Part shown: positions 36,015 through 43,795 of the stretch, one piece after another
How positions within the stretch are numbered: position 1 is the stretch's first letter
Layout of the letters: the number at the start of each line of letters is the position of its first letter
Source of the DNA: Accumulibacter sp.
Lineage (GTDB): Bacteria; Pseudomonadota; Gammaproteobacteria; Burkholderiales; Rhodocyclaceae
Direction: 5' to 3'
Length of the DNA: 64,000 bases
NCBI RefSeq assembly: GCF_036625195.1
Contig: NZ_JAZKUG010000001.1
Location: 2,294,001 to 2,358,000, forward strand
Program-made: the position numbers and the translations under genes
Notes under the pieces: generated by a model
What the model saw: only the letters and a program-made list of their open reading frames with translations
Told to the model about the DNA's origin: nothing
Database searches by the model: none

Positions 36015-36536
36015 TCACCAATGCTCTGCCCGGTTGAGCGACTCGGCACAAGCCAACTGACCTTCAACCATATCTGGAACAAGCTTGCCCAACGGCAGGC
36101 ACATCCAGGCCTCTGGGTACGGAATAGCATGGGGTGCACGCACTTTGTGCCCCGTGCCGAATCCGAACCGACCGTAATAGCGGGGGTCTCCGAGAACGAA
36201 GACCAGCTCAGCACCACGCTCCCGAAGTACTGTCAGCCCTGACTCGACAAGCTGTCGTCCGACGCCCATGTGTTGCATCTCAGGCGCTACGGCCAAAGGC
36301 GCCAGTATGTACGAAGGGCCACACTCCGCGCCCGGTATGTGCGCTGAGCCGAAGATTATGCTGCCAACTACGCCTTTCTCCGACTCAGCGACAAGCACCA
36401 GGATGGGCTTTGCGGATTCATCGGCCATCAACGCCAAAGCCAGGTCGGCGACCACTGGGCCTTCATCTCCGAACGCGGCGAGATGAACCCCTTTTATTTC
36501 CTGCTCATCTGACGCCAGCGCTTCTCGAATCCGCAC
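36015..36536 (-). CDS. GNAT-family N-acetyltransferase
   Basis: 173 residues from GTG 36536, chosen because GGAGACACT lies just upstream and the family usually starts at this point (VRIREA); a TTG at 36590 overlapping the previous stop would add 18 residues. GNAT features: LAPLAVAPEMQHMGVGRQLVESGL (motif A, acetyl-CoA pyrophosphate loop) and FVLGDPRYYGRFGFGTG (typical YhbS-type tail). It belongs to the YhbS-like subgroup with unknown acceptor. Base composition is lower in GC than the core genes, suggesting recent arrival. Confidence 0.82.
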   Translation of the reverse strand: MRIREALASDEQEIKGVHLAAFGDEGPVVADLALALMADESAKPILVLVAESEKGVVGSIIFGSAHIPGAECGPSYILAPLAVAPEMQHMGVGRQLVESGLTVLRERGAELVFVLGDPRYYGRFGFGTGHKVRAPHAIPYPEAWMCLPLGKLVPDMVEGQLACAESLNRAEHW

Positions 36537-36586
36537 AGTGTCTCCAAGAATATCCAGCGCCTGCACGAGCCGGTTGGCTGGCCGGC

Positions 36587-38203
36587 TCAACGAACCAGCT
36601 CGATCTCGCTCGGCCGCCAGCTCTTGTTGAAGAAGGGCTCGAGTGGGCTGTACAGCCGCAGGATCACGAACCAGCCCTTGCCAGGCGTCGTCTGGATCCA
36701 GTTGCCGCGCTTGACCCCCTCAGGCTGCTTCGGCCCGAAGTGCACCGTCGTGACGCCCGAGGCGTCCGGCTCAGCGGCAGGGGACGGGAATTTCTGGCTG
36801 CCGGCGCGGGGGTAGCGCTGCGGCGTGTCCAGCATCGAGCGCGACTGGTTGTCGTAGAGCGTCAGCGACCAGAACTTCGCCTCGGGGATGCCCTTGGGCA
36901 GCGTCACCTTGTACGTCTTCGCGCCGTCGAAGAACTGCTTGTTCGCGTCCTGGAACGCGAGCAGGTACTGCGAGCCGATGCCCGGCAGCCGCATCGCCAT
37001 CGCCGGCGTGATCCCGGTGATGCCGTAGAAAAAGGCCGCGCGAGCGTCGAGGGTGCGGTAGCCGGTGGGCGCGAACGGCTTGACGCCCTCGCGCGTGATC
37101 ATCGGAATCGGTGTCTCGAACTCGTGACCGCTGACGAACAGGAAGTTCGTCCATGCCGAGCCGGGGTAATAGTGCCAGTCGGCCGCGCGCGGCGCCATGA
37201 ACAGGCTGCGCGAGGTTGCGTTGGCCACGGCGAGCGCGTCGTTGAGGATCTTGCGCAGGCGCGCATCGGGCGCGAAGGGCTTGCCCTTGATGATTCCGAT
37301 CGCCGCGATCGGGCCCATCAGCTCGGGGTCGATCGCGGTGGCCGGTTCCTGCTGCACCACCTCGTTGAGCATCTCGAAGTAGCTGAAGTCGTTGGGCGGG
37401 ATGGTGTTCATCACCTTGCCGCTGCCCTCGTGGAACACGGTGGCCGGGGGTGCCGTGATCGGGCCCAGCCGGGCCTTGCCGCCCAGGAACTCGGCCACGC
37501 TGGTGCCCACACCGCCGGCCTGGTACGGATAGATCCTGGTGAACTTCTTGATCGCCTCCACCGCCGGTGCCGGGCTGTCGTTCTCCATGAACATGCGTCC
37601 CAGGATCAGGACGCGGGTGGTCTTCGAGCGGGCGACGTAGAAGCCGCCCTCGGGTACCGGACCGTCGTAGCCGGGCGGCAGGATCAGGTACTTGCCGCCC
37701 GCGCCCCGGTCCGGGCCGGGCGCGCCGAAATCGATCACCCAGCGCCACCACATGTCGTCCAGCGTGCCCAGGGCGTTGGGCGGCGTCTCCAGCACCATCG
37801 GTCCCTTCGTCAGGTCAAGGGTGCCGATGAAGTACACCGTGTCCGCGTTGGCCGTCAGGAACAGCGATTTCGCGTCCATCAGGCGGGAGAACACGAGGAT
37901 CTCGTTGTCCTTCACGCCGACATCGAGAAGGCCCTTGCGGATGGCGGCCGCGTTCACGCCCTGCATCGTGTTCACGAATGCCTCGAAGGCGCGTGTGTAG
38001 TCAAGGTGGTCGTAGACCTTGTCCAGGGTCGCCTGGCTCGGCGCGCCGTCCCTGAATTCGAGCGTGCCGATCCGGCTGTCGACCCGGTCCGGTGTGCTGA
38101 TCGAGGGAGGGATCACCGGCGGTGACTGAACCTCGGCGAGGCTGGCCAGTGCGAGCAGGGCGCCACCCACGAGGGAACCCAAGGATGCAAGGGGTCGTTT
38201 CAT
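36587..38203 (-). CDS. DUF1254/DUF1214 domain secreted protein
   Basis: 538 residues with an N-terminal signal peptide (SLVGGALLALASLAEVQS). The DUF1254 domain (about 60-200: YDHLDYTRAFEAFVNTMQG, TANADTVYFIGTLDLTKGP) is followed by DUF1214 (about 400-530: KFWSLTLYDNQSRSMLDTPQ, GNWIQTTPGKGWFVILRLY). Such proteins are exported and of unknown biochemical role. The DUF1254 motif AN.DT.Y is intact. The end is followed by the GNAT gene, 50 bases away. Confidence 0.85.
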   Translation of the reverse strand: MKRPLASLGSLVGGALLALASLAEVQSPPVIPPSISTPDRVDSRIGTLEFRDGAPSQATLDKVYDHLDYTRAFEAFVNTMQGVNAAAIRKGLLDVGVKDNEILVFSRLMDAKSLFLTANADTVYFIGTLDLTKGPMVLETPPNALGTLDDMWWRWVIDFGAPGPDRGAGGKYLILPPGYDGPVPEGGFYVARSKTTRVLILGRMFMENDSPAPAVEAIKKFTRIYPYQAGGVGTSVAEFLGGKARLGPITAPPATVFHEGSGKVMNTIPPNDFSYFEMLNEVVQQEPATAIDPELMGPIAAIGIIKGKPFAPDARLRKILNDALAVANATSRSLFMAPRAADWHYYPGSAWTNFLFVSGHEFETPIPMITREGVKPFAPTGYRTLDARAAFFYGITGITPAMAMRLPGIGSQYLLAFQDANKQFFDGAKTYKVTLPKGIPEAKFWSLTLYDNQSRSMLDTPQRYPRAGSQKFPSPAAEPDASGVTTVHFGPKQPEGVKRGNWIQTTPGKGWFVILRLYSPLEPFFNKSWRPSEIELVR

Positions 38204-38262
38204 CGTTTCTTCTCCTTCCTGTTGAGCAGATCGCCTGGACGTTGAGGACGTACTGTGACAGA

Positions 38263-38916
38263 TCAGAACAGGGTTGGTCGAACCGTGTCAACCGTGTCGA
38301 GCATCGCTGCGGAGATTGCCTGCTCACCACGCTGGCGCAGTTCCTCCGCCGCGTTGATGCGATCCCGTTCCTCCTTGTTTTGGCTCAGTTTCCACTTGCC
38401 GATCATCCGGGTGACCTCGACCTCGATGCCGACGATCGCCGAGAGCATCCGGTCGATGTATTCCGGCGGGGAATCGCCCATCTTCCAAGGCCGCGGCGAA
38501 CCGGTCTGCGCCTCATGGGTGCGCGTCAGTCGCGCCACGACGCCACGCACGAACCGTTCGTCGTCCCGGACGTAGAGCTTGCCATGCACGTGCACGACGC
38601 GGTAGTTCCAGGTCGGGACTTGCCTGTGGAAATCGTGCTTGCTGGGATACCAGTTCGGCGAGACATAGGCGTCTCCGGCACGGAAGATCACCAGCACCGC
38701 ACTCCCGTCCGTGCTTTCCTGCCACAACGGGTTCGCGCGAGCGACGTGCGCCAACAGCCTTTTCGGACTCGTGCTCGTCTCGTCGATCAGGAACGGCAGG
38801 TGGTTGGCATCGAGGCCATCGGGTCCAGCGACCACCAGAGCACCCAGGGGGTACGCGGCAACAGTCCGCAGAAGTTCTTCCTCGCGTGCTTCGTCGAAGT
38901 GCTCTGGCAGATACAT
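38263..38916 (-). CDS. PaiB-type FMN-binding negative transcriptional regulator
   Basis: 217 residues. MYLPEHFDEAREEELL, then PLGALVVAGPDGLDANHLPFLID, ARANPLWQ and YVSPNWYPSKHDFHRQVPTWNY are the recognised PaiB family blocks; the fold is an FMN-binding split barrel. In Bacillus PaiB represses sporulation and protease genes; elsewhere its role is open. ATG 38916 is favoured by GGAG at 38925-38928 and by the conserved MYLP start. It is upstream of the DUF1254 gene on the same strand. Confidence 0.85.
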   Translation of the reverse strand: MYLPEHFDEAREEELLRTVAAYPLGALVVAGPDGLDANHLPFLIDETSTSPKRLLAHVARANPLWQESTDGSAVLVIFRAGDAYVSPNWYPSKHDFHRQVPTWNYRVVHVHGKLYVRDDERFVRGVVARLTRTHEAQTGSPRPWKMGDSPPEYIDRMLSAIVGIEVEVTRMIGKWKLSQNKEERDRINAAEELRQRGEQAISAAMLDTVDTVRPTLF

Positions 38917-39001
38917 GCGCTCTTGCTCCAATATGGATCCGCATCAATCGAATCACGACCACCGCTGCAGCCTTCGCGCGGCCAATCGGTGTCGCGCCGC
39001 G

Positions 39002-39484
39002 TCAAGGCTCAGGGATGTCGTTTCCCGGCGGCGCCTGGGGCGCGTTGCCGGGTGCAATCTGGTCGACGAAGTGGAGGCTTGCCATGGTCATGCCTTCGCG
39101 CGCGTAGAAACGGTGCGCCTCCTTTCTCTGCATCCCCGAATCCAGGTGCATCTGCTCGCAACCTTGCCGTGCAGCCTGTCCCTTGAGCCAGGAAAGCAAC
39201 CGGGCACCATGGCCCTGCGAGCGCTGCTCGGGCAGAGTGACCAGGTCGTCGACGTACAGGAAACGCCCCCAGGCCTGGTTTTCAGCAAGCCGAAATCCGG
39301 CAACGGCAACGATGCGGTCCGCTGCGCGAACGTAGGCCAGCCGATACCCCGCATGTTCCTGACTCCGAATCCGGGCGAGAAACTGCTCTTGCACGAGGTG
39401 CGGACGAAGCTCCCGCGTGACGGGAAAACAGGCGGCAATCTCGCTGTCGGTCGTGGCGATGCGAATGTTCATGGCGGTTTGCAT
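39002..39484 (-). CDS. GNAT-family N-acetyltransferase
   Basis: 160 residues. MNIRIATTDSEIAACFPVTRELRP opens the fold, VDDLVTLPEQRSQGHGARLLSWL is the acetyl-CoA loop (Q-x2-G-x-G/A form), and YAREGMTMASLHF is the final segment. GGAGATACC precedes ATG 39484; a second ATG four codons later is possible. The acceptor is unknown. It overlaps the out-of-frame tail of the broken DUF924 gene. GNAT, VOC and DUF924 genes are frequent integron cargo, and the three lie together here beside the cassette array. Confidence 0.82.
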   Translation of the reverse strand: MQTAMNIRIATTDSEIAACFPVTRELRPHLVQEQFLARIRSQEHAGYRLAYVRAADRIVAVAGFRLAENQAWGRFLYVDDLVTLPEQRSQGHGARLLSWLKGQAARQGCEQMHLDSGMQRKEAHRFYAREGMTMASLHFVDQIAPGNAPQAPPGNDIPEP

Positions 39485-39986
39485 GGTATCTCCATTGGCG
39501 AGCGGAAAGGGATCGGCAAGCAGGACGCCCGCTCCTGTCCTTCTCGAGCAGGCTTCCTTGAGGGACGCAGCGACGGAAAGTCCCACGGGCCGGTGCGTAC
39601 TCCTTGAACAAGGCCTCGGCCTGCACATGGACCACACGCGACTCACTGTGCATGAAGGGCATGAGCAAGAAGTTGCGCTCATCGCTGCCAAGAACGGCAA
39701 GCGCCCCTGCCGCAACGGCCTCCTGCGACAGAACCAGCGCCATTGCATCCTGGGCAAAGGCTTGCGGCGTACCTCGATGAACATTCCGCGAGAACTGGTC
39801 CAGCACGATGATCTCGGCCAGGCGTCCATGGGGCCTGACACGCCACTCGTGAAGCTCTCCCGCCGCCGCCTGCTGCAATAGACCCAGATAGCGCTCCTTG
39901 ACCAGGCCATCAAATACCGGATCAGCGATCCACCACTGCTTGGGTTGAATTTCCTTGAACCAGAACGTCAGAACTTCTTGGAACAT
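39282..39986 (-). pseudogene. DUF924-family protein, C-terminally truncated
   Basis: From ATG 39986 the frame encodes a good DUF924 N-terminal two-thirds: VLTFWFKEIQPKQWWIADPVFD, LAEIIVLDQFSRNVHRGTPQAF and ERNFLLMPFMHSE. Homology-like sequence stops after ALFKEYAP near 39590; the usual C-terminal block (RFGRFPHRN) is missing and the frame runs on through unrelated sequence into the GNAT gene. A deletion between the two genes is the simplest cause. Confidence 0.65.
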
Positions 39987-40091
39987 TGCCGACTCCTTCT
40001 CTCTCGCTATTTCGTGGACCACCGTGCCGCTTGCGCGGCGCGGAGAGAGCAAGCGAAGTCTGTTGACGGAGCGTTCGGCGCGAACCGTCTG

Positions 40092-40478
40092 TCAGGCATG
40101 AACGCGATTTGCAACCTCGATCAGGTTCATGTCCGGGTCGCGAAAATAGACCGAAAGAATCGGCCCTGCAGCACCCGTGCGCTGAACCGGACCTTCGATT
40201 AACGCAACATTGCACGCGGAGAGGTGGCGTGTGACTTCATGCAATGGGACTGAGGTCATGAAGCACAAATCAGCCGAGCCGGGGGTGGGCCTCTGTGCTT
40301 TTGGCTCGAACTCCTTTCCGTGCTGATGCAGGTTGATCTTCTGTGCGCCAAAAGCAAGGGCCTTTCGACCGCCACCGAAAGTGATGATGTCCATGCCCAA
40401 CACTTGGGAATAGAAAGACGCGGTGGCGTCGATGTCCTCGACGGTCAGTACCAAGTGATCAAGGCTGTCGATTTTCAT
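40092..40478 (-). CDS. VOC-family (glyoxalase-fold) protein
   Basis: 128 residues made of two beta-alpha-beta-beta-beta units: IDSLDHLVLTVEDIDATASFY, then INLHQHGKEFEP and VYFRDPDMNLIEVANR. His in DHLVLT, a Glu near the end (NLIEV) and the His of INLHQH are the usual metal ligands of the VOC superfamily. Activity could be glyoxalase, dioxygenase or antibiotic resistance; close to YwbC/fosfomycin-like VOC by length only. It lies just downstream of an attC site (40495-40563) and is probably the most distal cassette of the array. Confidence 0.8.
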   Translation of the reverse strand: MKIDSLDHLVLTVEDIDATASFYSQVLGMDIITFGGGRKALAFGAQKINLHQHGKEFEPKAQRPTPGSADLCFMTSVPLHEVTRHLSACNVALIEGPVQRTGAAGPILSVYFRDPDMNLIEVANRVHA

Positions 40479-40494
40479 GGGCGATGACTGGTAT

Positions 40495-40563
40495 GCCGAA
40501 CGTGCAAGTCGGCGGGACTGCGCGGCTTTATCGCGAAGCGTCCGCTGGACCACCGAGTTGGGC
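40495..40563 (-). repeat. attC site H
   Basis: Starts GCCGAAC and ends GTTGGGC; the centre has CTGCGCGGCTTTATCGCGAAG, an imperfect stem almost identical to sites C, D and F. The antitoxin-like gene at 40528-40767 ends inside it. Confidence 0.75.
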
Positions 40564-40767
40564 TGGGCAAGCAGCAGCAACACCTATAGGAGCAATCCGC
40601 GCGGCATGATGTTGGTCTTCTGCCATGTGCAAGCCTAACGCCCGGCAATGCGCCTCTGCTGCTTCCGAGTAAGCGAGCAAGTCATGATGATAGTGCTCGG
40701 CAAGGCGTTCGCGCGTGGCATGAATTTCAGCCACAACGGGGTCGTGCCAGTATGCGGTTCCAGTCAT
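40528..40767 (-). CDS. Small partner (putative antitoxin) of the interrupted PIN toxin
   Basis: 79 residues (MTGTAYWHDPVVAEIHATRERLAEHYHHD). Its ATG overlaps the toxin stop (ATGA) and the frame ends within attC site H, so the last 15 or so residues are encoded by the recombination site. It resembles the equivalent downstream gene of the second PIN cassette in its (D/E)IH..R..LA.....DL pattern. The antitoxin role is inferred from position. Confidence 0.6.
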   Translation of the reverse strand: MTGTAYWHDPVVAEIHATRERLAEHYHHDLLAYSEAAEAHCRALGLHMAEDQHHAARIAPIGVAAACPAQLGGPADASR

Positions 40768-41243
40768 TGAGGTAGCTCCATCAACGCAAAGGGTGTCACG
40801 ACTTCAGGTAGCTTGTAGCCTCTGGCGGCGCACAAACCGCGCATCACCGGCAACCTTGCCGGATTGGCGATATGCGCACAATTCCAAGTGAGCAAGATGT
40901 CGACTTGATGATAGCTCGCGCAGGCGATGTGCAGGGCATCAAGACGAGCCTTGGTTGGCAGTCCGCCACCAAGTACCAGGAATTCGGCCAACTCAATAAT
41001 CTCGGGAGCAGTGGGCAATACGGGAATGGTGCGCAACGCTTCGATGCGCTCCCTGGCCGCTTGCGGATCGCCCGCGCTGGCCTCTTCAACCACCTAAGGT
41101 GAAATAAAAGCCGAAACCGCTACACGTCCGGCGTCCCACCAAAGGCGGGTAATCTGCTGGCATGCCGTTTTGATTGAATCATTGCTGGGTCGAGCCGTCA
41201 GGTAGCTGATGACGGAGGTCTCGATGTATATTTGCCGCTTCAT
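40764..41243 (-). pseudogene. PIN-domain toxin interrupted by one in-frame TAG
   Basis: ATG 41243 begins MKRQIYIETSVISYLTARPS; after 49 codons an in-frame TAG (41094-41096) intervenes, and the same frame continues VVEEASAGDPQAARERI to a full C-terminus including ALHIACASYHQVDILLTWNCAHIAN. Overall length (160 codons) equals the intact paralog at 41737-42219, so a single nonsense change broke the gene. The PIN acidic residues (E in IETS, D in LDALHIA, N in TWNC) are all still encoded. A GTG after the TAG could restart a fragment. Confidence 0.75.
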
Positions 41244-41263
41244 CATTTCTGCCTTGGTTCGGG

Positions 41264-41278
41264 AAACCGTGGTCTGTC
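41264..41278 (-). repeat. AAACCGTGGTCTGTC motif, copy 1
   Basis: The 15-mer lies about 21 bases upstream of the first PIN start (minus strand). Near-identical copies occur at 42239-42253 (upstream of the second PIN gene), 42276-42290 and 43747-43761. The shared block before both PIN starts continues as GAAC.ARGGC, so it may be a conserved promoter/operator or leader of this toxin family. Confidence 0.5.
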
Positions 41279-41279
41279 G

Positions 41280-41492
41280 CTACCAGCCAATAAACACGGT
41301 ATATTCATATTGTAGGAGCGCAATCCGGATGCCGAAAAAATCCTTGCACGATCTCTGGCAACGTCTAAAGCGCTCCAGCGCCGTCTCGATCAGACGCCGC
41401 AGGCTGATTTTGTCGAGGGGCTTCTGCTTCGCCACGCGTTCCTTGACGCTCGTCCACAAGTAGGCTCCAGAGTTGAGCAGCACGCTCTTCAC
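41280..41492 (-). CDS. Doubtful 70-residue ORF
   Basis: The frame begins MKSVLLNSGAYLWTSVKERV and contains SLRRLIETALERFRRCQRS, a basic helical stretch. No family is recognised and no strong ribosome binding site is seen. It fills the space between site G and the interrupted PIN module, where a cassette would be expected to carry something. It may be non-coding. Confidence 0.25.
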   Translation of the reverse strand: MKSVLLNSGAYLWTSVKERVAKQKPLDKISLRRLIETALERFRRCQRSCKDFFGIRIALLQYEYTVFIGW

Positions 41493-41525
41493 GTTTCATC
41501 AATGGCGCTGCTTTGTTGATGTGAC

Positions 41526-41583
41526 GCCCAACGCTCGAATTCAGTGGTGAGCGAAGCGAGTCCGCTGCAATGTAGAGTTGGAC
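41526..41583 (-). repeat. attC site G
   Basis: Starts GCCCAAC and ends GTTGGAC (58 bp), with an inner stem GAGCGAAGCGAGTC different from the GCGCGGCTTTATCGCGC type. The antitoxin-like gene 41541-41747 ends inside it. Confidence 0.65.
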
Positions 41584-41747
41584 GACGGAAGTTCCGATGG
41601 CGGAGAAACGAAGGGATGGCCGGCGGCAATACGCTCAGCTTCCGACCTTTTCAGGTCTGCATAAATCGCGCGCAGGTCATAGGCAAACTTAGCGGCATGG
41701 GCGTCACGAATGGCCCGCACTTCTTCGATGATTTCGTCATTCAGCAT
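41541..41747 (-). CDS. Small downstream partner (putative antitoxin) of the second PIN toxin
   Basis: 68 residues, MLNDEIIEEVRAIRDAHAAKF then DLRAIYADLKRSEAERIAAG, an acidic helical protein. It overlaps the toxin end by 11 bases and ends inside attC site G, so its last residues (STLQRTRFAHH) come from the site. The (E/I)..IRDAHA.KF.YDL..I..DLK pattern is often seen in small partners of PIN genes. Toxin-first order is unusual for VapBC but known in cassettes. Confidence 0.65.
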   Translation of the reverse strand: MLNDEIIEEVRAIRDAHAAKFAYDLRAIYADLKRSEAERIAAGHPFVSPPSELPSSNSTLQRTRFAHH

Positions 41748-42219
41748 TCTCTTCTCCAAGAAGCTCTTCCGGTGTGCAAATAAAGGGCAGAAATAGGCCA
41801 ATCGGCTCAAGGTGGTCAGCAATGCATCTTTGCATTTCCGGGTTTGCGATATGCCGACAGTTCCATGTCAGCAGATAATCCACACCACTGACCGTGGCGA
41901 CCGCAATGTGCAGCGCATCTTCCGCAGCCTTGGCCGGGACAATTCCATGTCCCACCAACGATTCTGCGATATGGAGTGCCTGCTCAGTGATCAAGAGCAG
42001 AGGCACATCCTTCAACACTGCCAGCCGTTTCACGGCTGCATCTGGGTCACCGGCGCCACACTCACGCAATACCGACTCTGACACCAGCAGTTCGTACTGG
42101 TTGCGGGTTTCCCACCAGGCAAGAGTAATTTGCTGATGAGCAGCCCCGATAATGGTCCTGCTGGGACGAGCCGTCAGGTAGCTGATGACGGAGGTTTCAA
42201 GGTATATCTTGCGCTTCAT
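41737..42219 (-). CDS. PIN-domain toxin (VapC-like), intact cassette copy
   Basis: 160 residues. PIN features: the first acidic residue in IYLETSVISYL, Glu in SESVLRE, Asp in AEDALHIAVA and the TWNCRHIANP end typical of the type II PIN group. These enzymes cleave specific tRNA or mRNA. It is a paralog of the interrupted gene at 40764-41243 (shared MKR.IY.ETSVISYLTARPS, LLTWNC.HIANP). ATG 42219 is preceded by GAGGGCTG and the repeated CCGTGGT motif. Confidence 0.8.
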   Translation of the reverse strand: MKRKIYLETSVISYLTARPSRTIIGAAHQQITLAWWETRNQYELLVSESVLRECGAGDPDAAVKRLAVLKDVPLLLITEQALHIAESLVGHGIVPAKAAEDALHIAVATVSGVDYLLTWNCRHIANPEMQRCIADHLEPIGLFLPFICTPEELLGEENAE

Positions 42220-42238
42220 GAATTCAGCCCTCGTTCAG

Positions 42239-42290
42239 AAAGCCGTGGTTTGTCCCGCATTATTCGCTGGCTCGGAAAACGTGGTCTGTC
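42239..42290 (-). repeat. CCGTGGTYTGTC motif, two further copies
   Basis: AAAGCCGTGGTTTGTC near 42238-42253 and AAAACGTGGTCTGTC at 42276-42290 repeat the motif seen upstream of the first PIN gene and at 43747. The stretch 42220-42470 has no gene; nothing else is seen in it. Confidence 0.5.
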
Positions 42291-42470
42291 CCATATTTCG
42301 TTTCTGCATGCAGGGGGTATGCACTCGGGCGGTCACAGTGAATCAACGAGTGAACTGCCTCGATACTTTGTTCGCTTTACGACGGCTCCATCGATCACCT
42401 TCAGCGAGGAGACTTTCCGGCGGTGAGACAAGCGGCCCATGCGGTGTTACACGAATGTCAGTCCACATCT

Positions 42471-42902
42471 TCATTTGGAGTATGAAATCACTCTAAGGGT
42501 GTTGATTACCTTTGGCCTCCCATCCACAAGAATCTCTCGCCTTTCAAGCCTAAATCCAATCTTTGAACTTGTGATCATTGTTCCGCCCCCATTGTCCTGA
42601 TACTCCACCTTGAAGTAATTTTCTTTCTGCTCGATTACGCGGTAACGCTTGAAGCCTCCATCGGGCACGCGGTAAATTACCCACCCGCCTTCCTGCTTCA
42701 CCTCGTCTTGGTCAAACTGATTTCGGTTCCGTTGCACAGCATCGAGGTTTAGCTCTGTAACTACAGGGCTCTCGACGTCCGAAATCCAGCTCTCTATCAT
42801 GTTAAACACTGCTGGATGCCAAGCGGGCTCCGATCGTGCACCAGCGCTGGCGCTGACAGGCAACCCAAGTGCAAAGATCAAGGTGGCAAGTTTTGTGCGC
42901 AT
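42471..42902 (-). CDS. Secreted protein of unknown function (cassette gene)
   Basis: 143 residues with a signal peptide (LATLIFALGLPVSASAGA). The mature part has beta-strand-like sequence (GGWVIYRVPDGGFKRYRVIE, YFKVEYQDNGGGTM). No family is recognised. Its start lies eight bases from attC site F (42910-42979), so it opens a cassette that also holds the second PIN module. GC content is well below that of the chromosome core. Confidence 0.6.
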   Translation of the reverse strand: MRTKLATLIFALGLPVSASAGARSEPAWHPAVFNMIESWISDVESPVVTELNLDAVQRNRNQFDQDEVKQEGGWVIYRVPDGGFKRYRVIEQKENYFKVEYQDNGGGTMITSSKIGFRLERREILVDGRPKVINTLRVISYSK

Positions 42903-42909
42903 GTATGTG

Positions 42910-42979
42910 GCCTAACGTGGAGGTCACCGGACGCTGCGCGGCTTTATCGCGCAGCGTCCGGTGGACCGCAGGGTTATGT
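42910..42979 (-). repeat. attC site F
   Basis: Starts GCCTAAC and ends GTTATGT; the inner arms GTCACCGGACGC and GCGTCCGGTGGAC pair with a TTTAT apex. It is almost identical to site D, differing by single bases. Confidence 0.8.
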
Positions 42980-42980
42980 T

Positions 42981-43661
42981 TCATAGTCTCGATACGCGAA
43001 GACATTTCGTGATTGCTGATGGATGCCATGAGTCGATAAGGCCCTTTCGACGCTCAGTGGGTTCTGCGTACATGACGCGGACGGTGAATCTATCTAGGGT
43101 CAGGAGCCATGTGGCATACACGGTGCGCCCATTCAGTTGGGCGAGATTGAGGTCTGAATAGCCCACTGAGGCAAAGGCCAGGCCGTATGTGAGCGGAGAA
43201 ATGGCGAGATGAATTTTCGGGTGTGCAGCAGTGTTCAGTATGGCCTGCGAGAAGCCAGCAATATCGATGGGCAATGAGTTCTCAGCGATAAGACAACCGA
43301 AGAGCTTCACGAAGTAGAGATGAACGTGAAGCATCGATTTCCTGACTGAGCCCGGGAAGACCTTACCGAGGTTTATGCATTCTCCGGAACGGATAACTGA
43401 CTTGGCGCGCAATGCTGCGGAAAACCGTTCCCACGCACGGTCAAATGGCTGAGTGCGCTGATTGTTGCAATGCGCGCACAGGAGACCACCAGATTTCAGC
43501 AGCTCAACGTTTAGCCCTTTGACGGGAACATTTCGCCTTTTGTCTGTATGCCGGTATAGCGGCCGGTCTTGTGAAACGTGGCCAAAGATCGCGCGCAAGT
43601 CGGATCTCTTGATCATGTGCTCGCCAGTGCGAGCTTCATCACCACAAACCCAGCACTTCAT
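42981..43661 (-). CDS. Zinc-finger / HNH-endonuclease-like protein (cassette gene)
   Basis: 226 residues. The N-terminus has CWVCGDEARTGEHMIKRSDLR and, 60 residues later, GLLCAHCNNQRTQPFDRAWERF: two CxxC pairs with the (E)H...K and N..R..PFD..W residues of HNH-like (His-Me finger) nucleases seen in many defence-associated genes. The rest is beta-rich and unassigned. The stop is directly beside attC site F. A nuclease or RNA-binding role is inference; no partner gene is present in the cassette. Confidence 0.65.
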   Translation of the reverse strand: MKCWVCGDEARTGEHMIKRSDLRAIFGHVSQDRPLYRHTDKRRNVPVKGLNVELLKSGGLLCAHCNNQRTQPFDRAWERFSAALRAKSVIRSGECINLGKVFPGSVRKSMLHVHLYFVKLFGCLIAENSLPIDIAGFSQAILNTAAHPKIHLAISPLTYGLAFASVGYSDLNLAQLNGRTVYATWLLTLDRFTVRVMYAEPTERRKGLIDSWHPSAITKCLRVSRL

Positions 43662-43673
43662 CGGCGGAATGAA

Positions 43674-43742
43674 ACATAACGTGAAAGCTTAGGCGACGGC
43701 CGCGGCTTCATGCGGCCGGTCGCCTGCAGCGCCGAGTTAGGC
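43674..43742 (-). repeat. attC site E
   Basis: Starts ACATAAC and ends GTTAGGC, with inner arms GGCGACGGCCGC and GCGGCCGGTCGCC around CTTCA; the stem sequence differs from sites C, D, F and H, as usual for attC sites of different origin. A CCGTGGTCTGTC motif follows at 43747-43761. Confidence 0.75.
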
Positions 43743-43795
43743 CAGAAAACCGTGGTCTGTCCCCGGTGCCCCGTGCCATCTTTGTTCGTAGTGGG

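Noticed and set aside
36536..36590. TTG 36590 as start of the GNAT gene
   Set aside because: The GTG at 36536 has a GGAG site at proper distance and fits the family start; the TTG merely overlaps the preceding stop.
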